The position numbers and the translations under genes were made by a program. Shown in pieces: positions 1 through 11,529 of a stretch of DNA of 64,000 nt; the stretch's first letter is position 1, and each line of letters begins with the position of its first letter. Under the pieces are notes generated by a model. That model was not told the DNA's origin, ran no database searches, and worked only from the letters and a program-made list of their open reading frames with translations. The stretch comes from Heliocidaris tuberculata (lineage: Eukaryota; Echinodermata; Echinoidea; Camarodonta; Echinometridae): contig CM046852.1 in assembly GCA_025618425.1 (NCBI GenBank), positions 7,151,566 to 7,215,565 of the forward strand, in the 5' to 3' direction.

Positions 1-631
1 TGTGATCTCTGAGAAACAGAATCTGATCAAGGGCCCTAGTCGAGTCGCACTCGGGTCATCTTTTTCACACATTTTAGAGCTTGTTGAATGTATCTCTCTT
101 AGATGTCGAAAAAGGATGAACCGTCTCCACACTAATCATTCGGTTATGTGTTTACAAAATGAACGAATGTGTTTATATCACGGCGTGGGAACCATTCCCT
201 TGAAATCTTCAACAGTAATGTAGATTTAAAGCTTTTTCATGATTGCAACCAGTCGACGTCACTAAAATTGTAATCAGAACGACTCACATTGTCTTTTTGA
301 GATGCAGAAACACATCATCCAGTCCCATAGATTTCTTTGAAAGTGAAATGTGGAAGCCAAATCACATGTGCGTCAAAAACGTTACCAGATGTCTAATTAA
401 TTCACCGGGGCCTCTCAGTTGTGCTTGTTATTTGAGACAGACACGCGATCAAGTAGACAATTACTCATCCAATCTGCAGGGAGAAAGAGAGAGAGAGAGA
501 GAGGGTTTGAAAACATATTCATAGCTTCATAAAGAACAATAAAATAATCAAGATTACGAGTGGTTTTTATTGCATAATTATTTCTGAAAGAAGGACGCTA
601 AACGACTGTTTCCATTGGGCTTGATTTTGTT
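1..631. other. No recognisable gene; AT-rich with a short (GA)n tract
   Basis: I see only short open frames here, with no motif or splice structure I can defend. A (GA)n microsatellite lies at about 489-506. Nothing else is assigned. Confidence 0.5.
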
Positions 632-711
632 TTAACCCATTGCATACGGGAATCGGGTGGTCCCTTTATGAACCCTATGGGATTTTGAGAATTCAGAAGT
701 CAACAGGTTAA
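632..711 (-). mobile_element. 79-bp TTAA-bounded miniature repeat, copy 1
   Basis: The segment starts TTAACCCATTGCATACGGGA and ends in CAACAGGTTAA, so both edges carry TTAA. It matches, in reverse orientation, a block at 18934-19012 that includes an internal GAATTCTC/GAGAATTC. Related copies lie at 37190-37268, 42861-42939 and 60008-60335. The constant length and TTAA edges suggest a tiny non-autonomous element using a TTAA target (piggyBac-like), which is inference. No coding capacity. Confidence 0.55.
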
Positions 712-2096
712 AAGATTATCTTGAAATCTTAATCAAGAGAAAGTTGACGTGTAATTATGGAAACAAGAAATGATCACCAGGAACAAAAATGACAAGTATG
801 TGATTTTACGACCTCTCACTTCGGACTCAGATAAATTGATATTGTAATTACACGTCCTAGATTTAATCTGGTGGTCAGAAAGGATGTTGAATATAGAACA
901 ATGAGGACGAAGTTATGTAATAGTGATGTTTTGACATTGTCAATGATGAACAGAAAAGTAATCCACTTTCAAGGTGTTATCGGAAACTTGAAGAGTATCT
1001 TTTCAATGAATAGAAATTGAAAATATTCTAAGAATTGAAATAAAAGTCCTTGAAGAAATTTGGTTGTAATTTCAGTCTCAAACATGATATTTCAAAAGAA
1101 TTTTTCACTTTGTCAGCCTTTACCTTAGAACTTCGGATAATCTTATTCTTTGTTAATTGATCTCTCTCCCTCTCTCTCTCTCTTTGAATATTTCTTTCTC
1201 TTTTTCTTCTACTCCCCTCTCCCTATATTTGTTCTTTTCCCCTACTTTCTCTCAAACTCTCACTCTAGATTTTGAATGAATTATAAGATGCCTTTAAACA
1301 CAAAAGAACTTTATTCGTATCATCAGTCATATTTCAAAATCACTAACCTTTTGATTGGCTTATCAAAATGACCTATTTCCGTAGAGTACGAAGTGCTCTT
1401 TGTATATTAACACGTTGATAATACACGCTTTGAAACTTGATACCTACGGAATTTTCAAGAATCTTCCCGGAGAAATATACCAACCAATCAATGAAACAAC
1501 AAGGAAATCCAGCGAAAGTCATTCTACATGATACAGCCAACATAAACGTGGATATGATTCGTTTGTTTGTTGTTGTTATTATATATATATTATAATTATT
1601 ATTATTCTGGCTAAATGCGTAATCGAAAATATTTAATCGGGGAACCTCGGGCAATCGGAACAATTCCTGGACTAACGCGCTATCCCGTTTTAATGTGGTT
1701 CCACTGCATTGTATGACCTCGCAAAAATACCCCCATGCCTCACTCCCATCTCAATAAAATATTCACATCGGTAGTCACGATTCTCAACCACCAATGTCAC
1801 TGATATATGTTTCTTTCTCCAAAGGCCTCTAACGTATTAAGAAAAAAGTCGTTGAATCCATCGATCAAGGAAAAAAAAAGTTTCTGTCCTTGTTGTGTGC
1901 CCTCTTAGCATCATCTCGAGTGATCGTCATACAGCTAACATTGGCATTGGCCACAGCCATCGCTAATGCCCCTCGGGAAACGGATAACGAACGAAAATCA
2001 AATCGAATTAGGCCAAGCTCTTCTTCAGATTGGCAGATAGAGAACATAGCATCTCATCCTCTTTTGCTTTATCTCCATCCTTGTGGTATATTTTAG
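712..2096. other. No gene seen; AT-rich with CT-rich stretch
   Basis: A pyrimidine-rich stretch (CTCTCT and TTTCTTTTTC) lies at about 1160-1265 and a short AT dinucleotide run near 1580-1600. Open frames are short and biased by composition. I see no promoter, splice or homology signal I would defend. Confidence 0.4.
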
Positions 2097-2815
2097 AAAG
2101 GGAGGATCCAGGATTTTGTAAAAAGAGGGGGCAAAATACTTCTGACAAGCAACAAAAAAAAAAAAGAATAAGAAAAAAGAGAAGAAAAAAGAGAAGAAAA
2201 TAGAAGAAAAAAAGTTTATTCACATTTGCGGGGTGCCTTTTTACTCCCCAAATTAATATACTGGAGTTACGTACTTAATGTATGCCGCAGGAGTGTCGAT
2301 CCGTGTTCATGATTGGGGGGGGGGGGGGGGGTGACCGGCGAGGGTGTAGGAGTGGAGTATCCCCTTCCCACACCAGGGACTTTTTCAAAAATCTGTCTAT
2401 GAAACTTGCATTTTAGAGCATCCCCAAATGGTTTTTAATGAAAAGAAGGAATGCACGGATCTACGCCAATGGACGGACCCCCTTTGAGAATAACAATGCG
2501 AGCGAACGAATTTTCTTCGCATTGAAATGATGGCATTTCTTATTTCCTTACTTCTAATAATTAAAGAAAGTGATGGTATTTCAAGATCAAACATAATGAG
2601 TTTGTATAATTATTAGTTTTAAGTTAATGTATCATAATTCTTATTTATTTTATCCAAAAATATTGGGGGGGGGGGGGTGATAATACAGGCTACCCCCACC
2701 TCAATTTTTTGTTTTTTGTTGGGGGGGGGGGTATCCATGGTATGCCGCTTGGGTTTCAAGGGGGGGGGGCATGAATCGGATGTGCCCCTCTAAATCTGCG
2801 ACTCTATCTCAAGGT
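2097..2815. repeat. Poly-G-rich degenerate repeat, hAT-like edge
   Basis: The stretch opens near 2100 with GGAGGATCCAGG, similar to the GGCGGATCCAGG terminus of the hAT-type element at 46270-46609. It contains several G homopolymers (about 2318-2331, 2665-2677, 2720-2730 and 2760-2769) and ends near GTGCCCCTCTAAATCTGCGA. It may be a decayed non-autonomous element, but no target-site duplication was found. Confidence 0.3.
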
Positions 2816-5073
2816 ATATTCACCATGGGATGAAACGAAAAGACGATTCCAATTCACAAAAACATTTTACAAAATGTGATGTAGTTCTATGCTCTATATT
2901 TTTTCTTCATGAAATGCATGAGAAAATCAATTATAGAAAATCCAAGGCCATTTTCTATTATTAAGTTCGTGTTGGGTGTTTTATCTAAAGATTTCATGGG
3001 AGAATCCTATTTTTTTTGTTCTTTTTTTAAATTGATGGGAGTCTATAATATTTGATTCTAGTTAGACAACTGCATATCGGCTTTCTTCACTTTCTAAGAA
3101 GACAACTTTCAGACGGGAATTAAGTATTTAGAAAAAGCGTCGCAAAAAATCAGGTCGATGGCCCATTGAATGAAATTATTAAAACAAAATATCGAATTTT
3201 CCATTTTTCAATAAGAAAATCAAATAACGGTATGCAGCATCTAATCTAACACATGTATATGGCTGAGAATGAAACGTTCATAGGGTCAATGGCTGAATAG
3301 GGGTAATAAATTGATAACTAAGTGTATAATTTGACATTATTTTTCCCCTAAGAATAAAGCTGATCCTTTCTTTCGTTTCATCCATGAAACACAATTCTAA
3401 AAATCTACATCATTACAGGGTAAAAACGTGTCCGAAAATGTTTCAATTCATATTCTCCTCCAATAGAAAGTTGGGTAACATTTACCCCATACAGGGTAAA
3501 ATGGGAACATGCATGTTTGTCGGGTAAAATGTTACACATTATTTGATGAAATGTATAAACAATATTGTGTATATCTTACGCAATATTAGGTTAAAGCTCA
3601 TGTACAGTATTGGCAGCAAAAAGGAAATTGAAAAGAAACATGTTAAATATAGTCTTATGTTGTTCTCCTTGTATCAAAAGATGTCTGTAAGAGACATTTG
3701 GTATTCCATCTATGATTTCTGGTGAATTTCAGTGTAAATATCTGTCAGGAATGCTTGATCACTGCCATTATGCTAGGACCCTTCCACCCCGACGGCTCCC
3801 CGCACAGCAATCTTGGGGCTTCGCATGGAGACAGCGTGTGTGCACTGTGTGTAGGTACTCATTATTGGTTTGACACGTGTGTGTACAGTGTATAGCACAT
3901 GCTGCCTTTGTTGGGATTTTACGTGCCTGTCCCGGCACATAAATTAGTTTTTGCCTCTCATTTGTTCAATATTAAACTTTAGGAGGCGAAATCTTCACAG
4001 TGTCTTAGTATTGCTAGTATCTTGCTATTTATCAACAAAAGTTGAAGAAATCTGACGAACAGTTTTTGAGGGCTTAACCAAAACTTTACATGACCTTTAA
4101 ATTTACCCCCCCCCAAAAAAAAACACACACAACAACAACAAACAACAACAACAACAACAAAAAACAAACAAACAAACAAAAAACAAAAAACAAAACAAAA
4201 CAAACAAAAAACATGCAAGTCCCCCTTTTCACCGAACACTGGGGAACACTGATTTCTTTACACAACTCTCTCTAGAGTTCACTGTATTTTAATTCCCCTC
4301 AAGTTTTAGATGTAATAGTACTCACAGTTGAATGCCCTAACAATGGATTCATTATTTAATCTAAGAGTGACGGTTTACATAATGAAAATGCAAAATGTAG
4401 TCATCTAGCGCCTATAAAAGTGCGATCATCTTGCAAGATGATTTGATTAACAAGTAGTCTGCAGCCGATGGAAAGTCATCAAACAACGGATGTATCTTCT
4501 ATAAGATAAACCCTTAGATACGCTTCAGTCCTGCCAGAAGAATGAATAATGAATTGAAGCGGGTTTTTTTATCCATCATCAGAGGTGATGAAGCTGTCGG
4601 TGTGGAGCTCCTTTTGTGACAAAGAAAATCAAAGATAAAGCTAACAATATATTTAGTTCATCCATCTGTCACCATGACCACCAATGACAATCGTCTGTCA
4701 TATGAACAATGTGTACTGTCAACGAAAATGATACAGTTCTCTGTAGATGAATTCATTTGTGGCAAATAGAAATGCTAACTTTAAGATTTTAAAAAGAAAT
4801 TACAATGTATCGGTGTGTAGCCGCTTGGTAATAAAGAAATTCAAAGATATATTTGGTAAATATATTTAGTTAATCATTTATTACTACATATATATGACTA
4901 TCAGTGACAATCGTCTGTCATAAAAAAAAAAAAAAAAATAATGTCCTGTCAACGAAAGTTATCTAACGCTCTGCATCATGTGTATCAAAGCAATATTTAA
5001 GATTTATATTTAAGACTAAAAAAATTAAATCACAATTTATCCTTTCAGCTAAGGTTGTTATACATACATATTG
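2816..5073. other. No gene seen; low-complexity AAC/AAAC tract
   Basis: An (AAC)n/(AAAC)n tract preceded by poly-C lies at about 4105-4212. GC is slightly higher at 3775-3940, with no recognisable motif. Near 4650-4740 and 4850-4975 there are loosely similar pieces (GACAATCGTCTGTCAT, TGTC[AC]ACGAAA), suggesting an old local duplication. Open frames are short. Confidence 0.4.
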
Positions 5074-5463
5074 TATAGTGTGAGGATTGATGAGACCGGA
5101 GACAAGGACGTTGCTGAACTTCAGCTTTATTAGATTATTAGGCTTTCCCGGCCTTCTTCACTTTAGGTAAGCGATCTTTTACATTGAATTTCTGTACAAT
5201 ATTTACGAGCTATGTTCTTATTATTCATTCACATTTACTTGTAATAAACTGTAGCCATGAAGGTTTATGCTGATATCAATATGCAAATATATATTTTTTA
5301 ATCAAATGGAGTATAACAACACACACTTATATGTGTATATATTGAAGTATATACTATATGTTTGCATTATTATCTTCAGAACCGGAAGAAGGCCGGGAAG
5401 GCCGAAAGCTTGATCTAATAAAGTTGAAGTTAAGTCTCCGGTCTCATCAATCCTCACACTATA
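5074..5463. mobile_element. Element with about 85-bp terminal inverted repeats
   Basis: The left arm (5074-5159) begins TATAGTGTGAGGATTGATGA and the right arm ends with its reverse complement at 5463. The arms differ mainly by an indel of about 11 nt. The inner ends carry GAAGAAGGCCGGGAA, and on the right arm CGGAAGAAG, a small GGCC stem and CGAAAGCTTGATCT. That order resembles the hammerhead-like motif near Penelope-type retroelement ends (see findings). The centre is AT-rich with no ORF. It could be a MITE or an inverted pair of Penelope-like ends. Confidence 0.6.
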
Positions 5464-6020
5464 CTGTGAGGATATGTGTGTGTGTGTCTGTGTGTGTGTG
5501 TATATACATATAAAACAAACTTAAGCTGAAAGATAAAAAAGGGGAAAAATGTTGGACAGGGGATTAAAGCACGTTTGGAAAACGCACGTATAATCCACTA
5601 TTATATTTCGCATTAGCCATCTTAGACATGTTAGACGACACTCCTTTTTTCAACCATTAATTTAATATATCAATCAATTAAGAATAAATTTAAGCACAAT
5701 TCAATTATAGGAACAGACTTTTAAACATGTGAAAGTACTTTCCACTTTTATGCGAATTGTGATACTTTCATCTCCAAAAGTACACTCAAAACTGAAAGAT
5801 ACAGTAATCCACCTTATTGCTGAAATCCCTCTCAAAACAATTTCTTTAAATAATTTTTCTCCATAAAAAATAGGAAAATGATACAATCACACGATCGTAT
5901 GCTATCTCTTTTCGTCGCTTTTCATGATGAATTTTACATAAAATATGAAGTATACATCAAAGGGAACAATAACTTCTTCTCATACCTTTTTCTGAGAAAT
6001 TGTTATTGACCCGAACGAAG

Positions 6021-6920
6021 TACACTCTTAAAATGTTGGGTAAATTTAGTTGGGTAACTGCTGGTTGGTTAAAAATATTCCCAATTCTTGGCTATTATTA
6101 ACCAACTGGACACTCGAGTGGTGTAACCAATATTGGTCAATACTTTTTACCTAAATATTGGGCATATATTTACCAACAGTATTTGGTAATTATGGGTTGG
6201 GTACTTGTTGCCCTGTAGTTGTGTAATTTTGTCACATTTCCTTTGCCAGTTGGGTAAATTTTGTTGGGTTGGTTAGAAATTCGCTTTTGCCCAACTTGTG
6301 GTAAATATTTTTACCCAATATTGGGGAAAACACTTATATGAATATTCATGAATTTTTAGTAGCGTATGGTTTGGGGTGGCCCGATTTACTAACTGTCACC
6401 GAATGCATAAAAAAATATAAGGGGTATATAAGAGCTTGCACTAGTTTGCACTAACTGGATAGGATAAGTTAAGATATAGGATAGGATACTAGTAGCTTAA
6501 AATAGGATAGGTTAGGATTGATTAGGTTAAGACCCAGAAGGACGTAACAAGCAGATTTCATTTTTTTTTACCTAGGTTGGAGGAAAAAGGAAACAATAAA
6601 TTGGGCAGCTGAATTTGCCCAACCACATGATATTTGTTACCAAACAGCTGAACAAATAGAGGGTTGGGCAATCCTATTGGGTAAGATTGGTTGGGCAATA
6701 ATTACCCAACTGAGAATATAACCAACAGTTGGGCAATTGTAGAGTTGGGTAAAATCTAATGGGTCACCAACTGATGGGCAATTTAATTTGCCCAACAACA
6801 TAGTAAATGGATTGCCCAACATCAGTTGGGCAAATTTTAACCAAAAGTTGTGTGGACAGAATGTTGCCCAGTGTTGGTTAAAAATTGGGCATTTTTTTGC
6901 CCAACTTTTTTAAGAGTGTA
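6021..6920. mobile_element. 900-bp element with TACACTCTTAAAA inverted termini
   Basis: It starts TACACTCTTAAAATGTTGGG and ends CCCAACTTTTTTAAGAGTGTA, imperfect inverted termini. The interior is full of short degenerate GTTGGGTAA, TTGCCCAAC and ACCAACTG motifs in both orientations, and has a GATAGGATA-rich patch at about 6455-6530. No transposase coding is seen. A shorter region with similar TGGGTAAA/TTTACCCAA motifs lies at 33105-33270. A non-autonomous DNA transposon is the simplest reading. Confidence 0.6.
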
Positions 6921-7556
6921 CGCAATCGATGAAAAACAAACTTTTCCCCCTCATTCATTTTTTTTCTAACATCATGAAATACAATCTATAGATATCTACG
7001 AACTATAAACAATGTTTGCATTTTGCATAACTTAATTGATTTGTTTTCCTGTCACAAAAATGTTGTAATATTGTGAAGATACATAATTTCAACAATATAT
7101 TACCTCGCTGTTCAAACAACCTTTCATATTGATTGTCTCTCGTTCGATTTATATACATGAGCAAACGAGGACAAATGGTTATAATGTCATTACACAAGGG
7201 TGTCAAAATGACTATGCATGATTAATCTTCTGAATATGCTTCGATGAGCATAAACTGTACCGCGCTGCAATTAAAATTGTACCGTTCAGTTGGCATAACC
7301 AAGCATGGATGGACTGACGTCACAATAATTCATGCAGAGCTGAAAAGATGACTGAACACTTTGGACAGAAGTTCACTTGCGCAAAAATCAACATCTTGAA
7401 GCGAAAACACTTCACTTTCTGCCGGGAGCACTATCAACTGGAGGAGTGTCTGTCAAGGATGATTGTGTTACTGTGGAATGTTATAAACGTAGCAGAGACC
7501 TTTTTTGGAGGGGGGGGGGGAGGGGGCATCACACTTCCCAGACATCCGACTCAAGT
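6921..7556. other. No gene seen
   Basis: AT-rich sequence with a poly-G tract at about 7509-7521. Two overlapping short open frames around 7348-7577 read glycine or arginine runs across the poly-G and look artefactual. Confidence 0.4.
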
Positions 7557-8084
7557 TTAAAGGAAAGTCAACCCTGATATCAACTTGGTTTCAAAAGAAG
7601 CAGAAACATTAAAGAAACAGATCAATGAAAGTTTGAGCAAAATCCGATAAGAAATACGATAGTTCTGAATTTTTGAAGTTGTAATCAATCAGACACAACT
7701 TGGCTACTCCGTGACGTATCTTGCGAGCTCCTCTCATTTTTGCCCAGTACTGAGAAAAAAATTCTGTTTTCTCTAAAGAAAATAATTTATCATACATGCA
7801 CATAGATATGATCATTTCACTTATGCTTTTACACAAACCTGGATGATGTAAATCTATTCCCTCATCAAAAACAAAGAAAATAAGAATTAATGAATTTTTG
7901 TGTACGGAGCAATGCGAGAGGAGATCGCAAGATACGTCAATTTGTGTTTGATTGATCACCACTTCAAAATTTCATGACTTCCTTATTTCTTATAGAATTT
8001 TGCTCAAACTTTCATTGATCTTTTTCTTTATTTTTTCTGCTTCTGTTTAAAACAACTTAATATCAGGGTGGACTTTCCCTTTAA
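7557..8084. mobile_element. TTAA-bounded MITE with long inverted arms
   Basis: Both edges carry TTAA followed by AAGG(G)AAAGTC(C/A)ACCCTGATAT in inverted orientation. The arms extend over 150 bp with mismatches (GCAGAAA..., AAAGTTTGAGCAAAATCC, TTGACGTATCTTGCGA). The centre is AT-rich. Similar ends occur at 44902-45406, 51766, 52137-52275 and 35876-36458. TTAA at both edges fits piggyBac-type targeting, an inference. The 117-codon minus-strand frame inside is an arm/spacer readthrough, not a gene. Confidence 0.7.
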
Positions 8085-8193
8085 AGGGTTAATATCTTAA
8101 ATGTTTATTTAAACAAGACAGTGCTCTAACTTAAAGTCCTCCTTCCATCAAGCCATTATGCAAGTGGTGAACATTGAAATAAACAATAGAACA

Positions 8194-8327
8194 GGGGCGT
8201 TTCATCAAATGTCTTGTCAGTGATTTTAACGACAAATTTGCTCTCAGCCAATCAGATGCAAGGATTTCAGTAGCTTATAACAGTTATTGCAACTTGTCCT
8301 TGATGACAAGTTTCATGAAACGGGGTC
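8194..8327. mobile_element. Palindromic MITE 'GGGGCGTTTCATCA', copy 1
   Basis: The ends GGGGCGTTTCATCAAATGTC and CAAGTTTCATGAAACGGGG are imperfect inverted repeats. The interior CTCTCAGCCAATCAGATGCA is shared with the copy at 32653-32790 and, in reverse, with the one at 18075-18200. This is the most diverged of the three copies. Confidence 0.65.
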
Positions 8328-9049
8328 CAGGATAAACCAGAAAAAAAAAAAAGAAAAGAAAAGAAAAAAGATCCAAGAGTCTAAATAATGTACAAGGAGA
8401 TGAAAAAAAATTGAGGACTTTAAAAGGAAAGAAAGGAACCCCCCCCAACAAATACCAAAATAGGATTCGTGCATAGAGAAATAACATTAAAGAATATATA
8501 TATATATATATAGCAACGGAGATTTAAAAAAAATGTTTATAAAAAAATATTAAAAGATTAAAGAACTGAAAAGTGATACTATTAAAGAAACAACCCACAT
8601 CTCCACAACACTACAGTAATGAAAACTCCTTCGCTACAAAGTCTTTTCCCTCTACAATTCCACAAGGAAACTACATACCGTCTTGATTTTATGTTAATAT
8701 ATTTGTTTTGCCTCAATTAACCTCTAACAATACGAGAAACCATTCGTGACATGTCTTTACAGCGACAGAGAGGAACCAGAAAAAACATCTTGATCCATTT
8801 AAATCCCCATTTGCTTTCGTTTTACACGAGTAAACAAGTATTATAAGTAACAACCCTTTTTGTATCATAAACGTAAATGCAGTACATTTCGTCTGTATAC
8901 ATTTCAAGAGACTTGGCTGCATTTGCCGTGTTTACGGCGAAAAACAACCATTCGCCCCCCCCCCCCCCAAAAAAAATGGAAACAAGTTTTGACGGATTCA
9001 GTGGCTTAACACCCCGTCCCCTCGTCGAATGGCAGAACAGGGAATATAT
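8328..9049. other. No gene seen
   Basis: Contains A-rich tracts at about 8341-8370, a short (TA)n run at 8496-8512, and poly-C/poly-A at 8956-8976. Only short open frames are present. Confidence 0.4.
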
Positions 9050-9056
9050 ATATACA

Positions 9057-9112
<56 letters not shown>
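9050..9112. repeat. (TA)n microsatellite
   Basis: Nearly pure TA dinucleotides with one CATATT interruption at the left. It lies just beyond the outer side of the first hammerhead-like segment. Confidence 0.9.
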
Positions 9113-9113
<1 letters not shown>

Positions 9114-9203
9114 GATGTTCCACGTATTGGCATATGATGAGAAATAATAAAGGATGACTCGAATGCATTGAATGCCAATTCCAAGTATTTTTATTCTCCA
9201 AAT

Positions 9204-9229
9204 TTTCGGGGGTCCTCCCCCTTCGTCAG
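9204..9229 (-). other. Hammerhead-like core (Penelope-type), copy A
   Basis: On the minus strand the order is CTGACGAAG, a GGGG/CCCC stem with AGGA loop, then CGAAA. This matches the general CTGANGA-stem-GAAA layout of hammerhead ribozymes reported in Penelope-like retroelements. Upstream on the same strand the next paired segment is TAATGTGATGATTG, whose complement lies across the (TA)n tract. A cleavage site and third helix were not found, so activity is doubtful. Confidence 0.4.
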
Positions 9230-9238
9230 GGAAAACGC

Positions 9239-9247
9239 AATCATCAC

Positions 9248-9301
<54 letters not shown>

Positions 9302-9314
9302 GTGATGATGTTGA
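9239..9314. repeat. (TA)n tract flanked by inverted CATCACATTA arms
   Basis: A TA run of about 50 bp (9250-9299) is flanked by CAATCATCACATTA on the left and TAATGTGATGATGTTG on the right, giving a long potential hairpin. Confidence 0.8.
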
Positions 9315-9409
9315 GTCTACTTTTACCATTCGCTTTGGTTTGGGTGATATAGAACATAGTGGGATGAATTCAAACCAAAGATGACGCAGGATACTCAGGA
9401 AATTTAAGC

Positions 9410-9431
9410 TTTCGTCTTTCGACTTCTTCAG
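9410..9431 (-). other. Hammerhead-like core (Penelope-type), copy B
   Basis: On the minus strand: CTGAAGAAG, short TCG-AAA-GAC stem-loop, then GAAAGCTT. It has the same strand and layout as copy A about 200 bp away, and the same CTGANGAAG...GAAA pattern as the right arm of the element at 5074-5463. It is probably a remnant of a Penelope-like element end. No GIY-YIG or reverse transcriptase coding is seen nearby. Confidence 0.4.
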
Positions 9432-9446
9432 AAATTTATTCTGTCG

Positions 9447-9449
<3 letters not shown>

Positions 9450-9508
<59 letters not shown>

Positions 9509-9596
9509 AAGAGAGAGAAAGAGAGGGAGAGAAAGTAAGAGAGAGAGAGAAAGAGAGAGAGAGATGGTGAGGGGAGGGGAGGGGGAGAGGGATTGA
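9450..9596. repeat. (GA)n microsatellite
   Basis: A pure GA run at about 9451-9505 followed by degenerate GA/GGGA sequence. The minus-strand Ser/Leu-rich frame across it is a shadow of the repeat. Confidence 0.9.
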
Positions 9597-9674
9597 ATTA
9601 TAGAGGATGAACTTAAGATAACTGAAAAGAATGAAGAGAGAACTGAACAATACCAAAAAAAAAAAAAAAAAAAA

Positions 9675-11370
9675 ATTGTACTCTATATCTGAAAGGTATT
9701 TTACAAGAGAGGTACAGCAGATTTGTGATAGGTGACACGCACAGGTATAGAATATCCATAGTATGCTGTTAGAATTCTTCAGGAAGATATTGACAAATTA
9801 AGTGAGGTTTCTTCGGTCAGATGTATTGGTCAGGTCAAATCAATCACGTACAGCATTACACTGGTGGCACAGTTAATGGGGGGGGGGGGGGGGGGAGAGC
9901 TGAGGGAAAAATCTCATTGAATATCCCTGAAAGTACATGTGCAAAATGTCGGAACATAGAGCTGTCACACCAAGACATGGCACTTTGTTACAGGAAACTT
10001 GCTTTCTGATTTTTAACTTGTGAATTTGTTCAAAATAAGCACTGTAGGGTGTGTGTATGTGGGGGCGGGGGGAGGGGGCATCCACAAGTTTTAAAACGTA
10101 ATGTTATGTGTGTTGTCTACTAGATAAAATTGCGACTGATCAGAACGGATCGAGGTCCTGCAATCAATCGCTAAGTTACAATCGCATATTTCTCGTCTTG
10201 TTAATATAGGAATAACCGATTAATATTGAAATTCAAATTAAGTATTAATCCATTCAAATAAATCTCAGCTCATCATAAAAAGGGGTCCTTGTCTGCTAAT
10301 TGTTTAAAATCCACTTTAAAAAAAAAAGGATACAGACTTTGTACCCGGATTCTCAACCCAGCTCCCCGACACCCCGCCCCCTTTGTCCCACCTCTGGATC
10401 TAAATCTAAAGTAAGGTCATTCCGCATTGATGACGTTTGTGTGCACTGATCTAGAAATAAAACGAAGCAACAGCGGGATTTAAGGAGATAGTGGAAATGA
10501 GATGGTGCGTCTTCTTAATTGCTCGTTCAGCCGTAAAATTAAAGTGAAACCATCCTAGACCATAAGAAGGTACAAGATACAAATTCTGTTCGAAGTCGCT
10601 TTTGTTGCACTTTATAGATTTGACGTAATGAATGTTGCTAATGTGTCTTGCAAATGAAGCCATATATTCACCTTCCTTTTGGTCAGAATGATAGAGTATG
10701 TTTAGATTATGACAATTTAGATGTTAAATGCCAAGAGAATGACGTTGGCACTAACAGAAATCATAATAACCGTTTCAGGACAGAAATTATTTAAGGGATA
10801 AATTGATCACAGTTTGTTCTTCAAATTGGCAACAATACTATTTTTGATAAGGTATATGGTTCTTATAAGGTGTAATGTCTTTAAAAACAATATATAGTAA
10901 TGTTTTCGAATAGTTGAAAAAAAACCCTGCCAATTTTGATTTTAGAAAACAATCATTATGAACCTTTCAAGGTGTTGACAATTTAAGGATTTTTAAAGCT
11001 TATTCTCATTTTTAAAATTCTTGGCATCAAACGCAATAAGTCATGAAGCAAAAATGAACATAGTGTGTGCAGACAATTTTGCTTTTTCTAAATGTTAAAT
11101 GTTCTACTTCTACATGTTCTGCATCTGGTATATTTTTTAGAGCTCTGAATCAAAAGTTATTGAGACAAACCACAAAATGTGATCAATTATCTTTGAAGGG
11201 TTAAGACCTACAGACACTCCCAAAATGTTTTTTACCTTTTTTGCCACTGTGAAACAACAGAAGTTAATCTCATGTAGGAAATTGTAGAAGACCGAATGCG
11301 CACTAAATGTTCACAGTGCCTGCTAGGCTAAGCTTGAACAAACGGCAATATACATGATATATAATAATTA
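9675..11370. other. No gene seen; poly-G at 9879-9894
   Basis: AT-rich sequence with one G homopolymer and a G-rich patch at about 10060-10078. Open frames are under 75 codons and lack recognisable motifs. Confidence 0.4.
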
Positions 11371-11529
11371 TGGCGTACCCAGCATATGGAGTTTGCGGAT
11401 TTGCCCCGATCCCCCTTCTCATTCAAAAGCCTGTAAAATCCCATAATCCATGCAGTGGGTTTATATTACACACAAGGCTACATTCGGCAGCCCAGATTTC
11501 CCCTTCATCAATATTTACTGGATACGCCA
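11371..11529. mobile_element. Short element with TGGCGTACCCAG inverted termini
   Basis: TGGCGTACCCAG at 11371-11382 and CTGGATACGCCA at 11518-11529 are inverted with one mismatch. The interior of about 135 bp has no motif I know. A 118-codon open frame starts inside and runs beyond the right end; I do not regard it as a gene. No duplicated target site was identified. Confidence 0.4.

Noticed and set aside
7609..7962. 117-codon minus frame
   Set aside because: Lies entirely within a TTAA-bounded MITE and reads its inverted arm.
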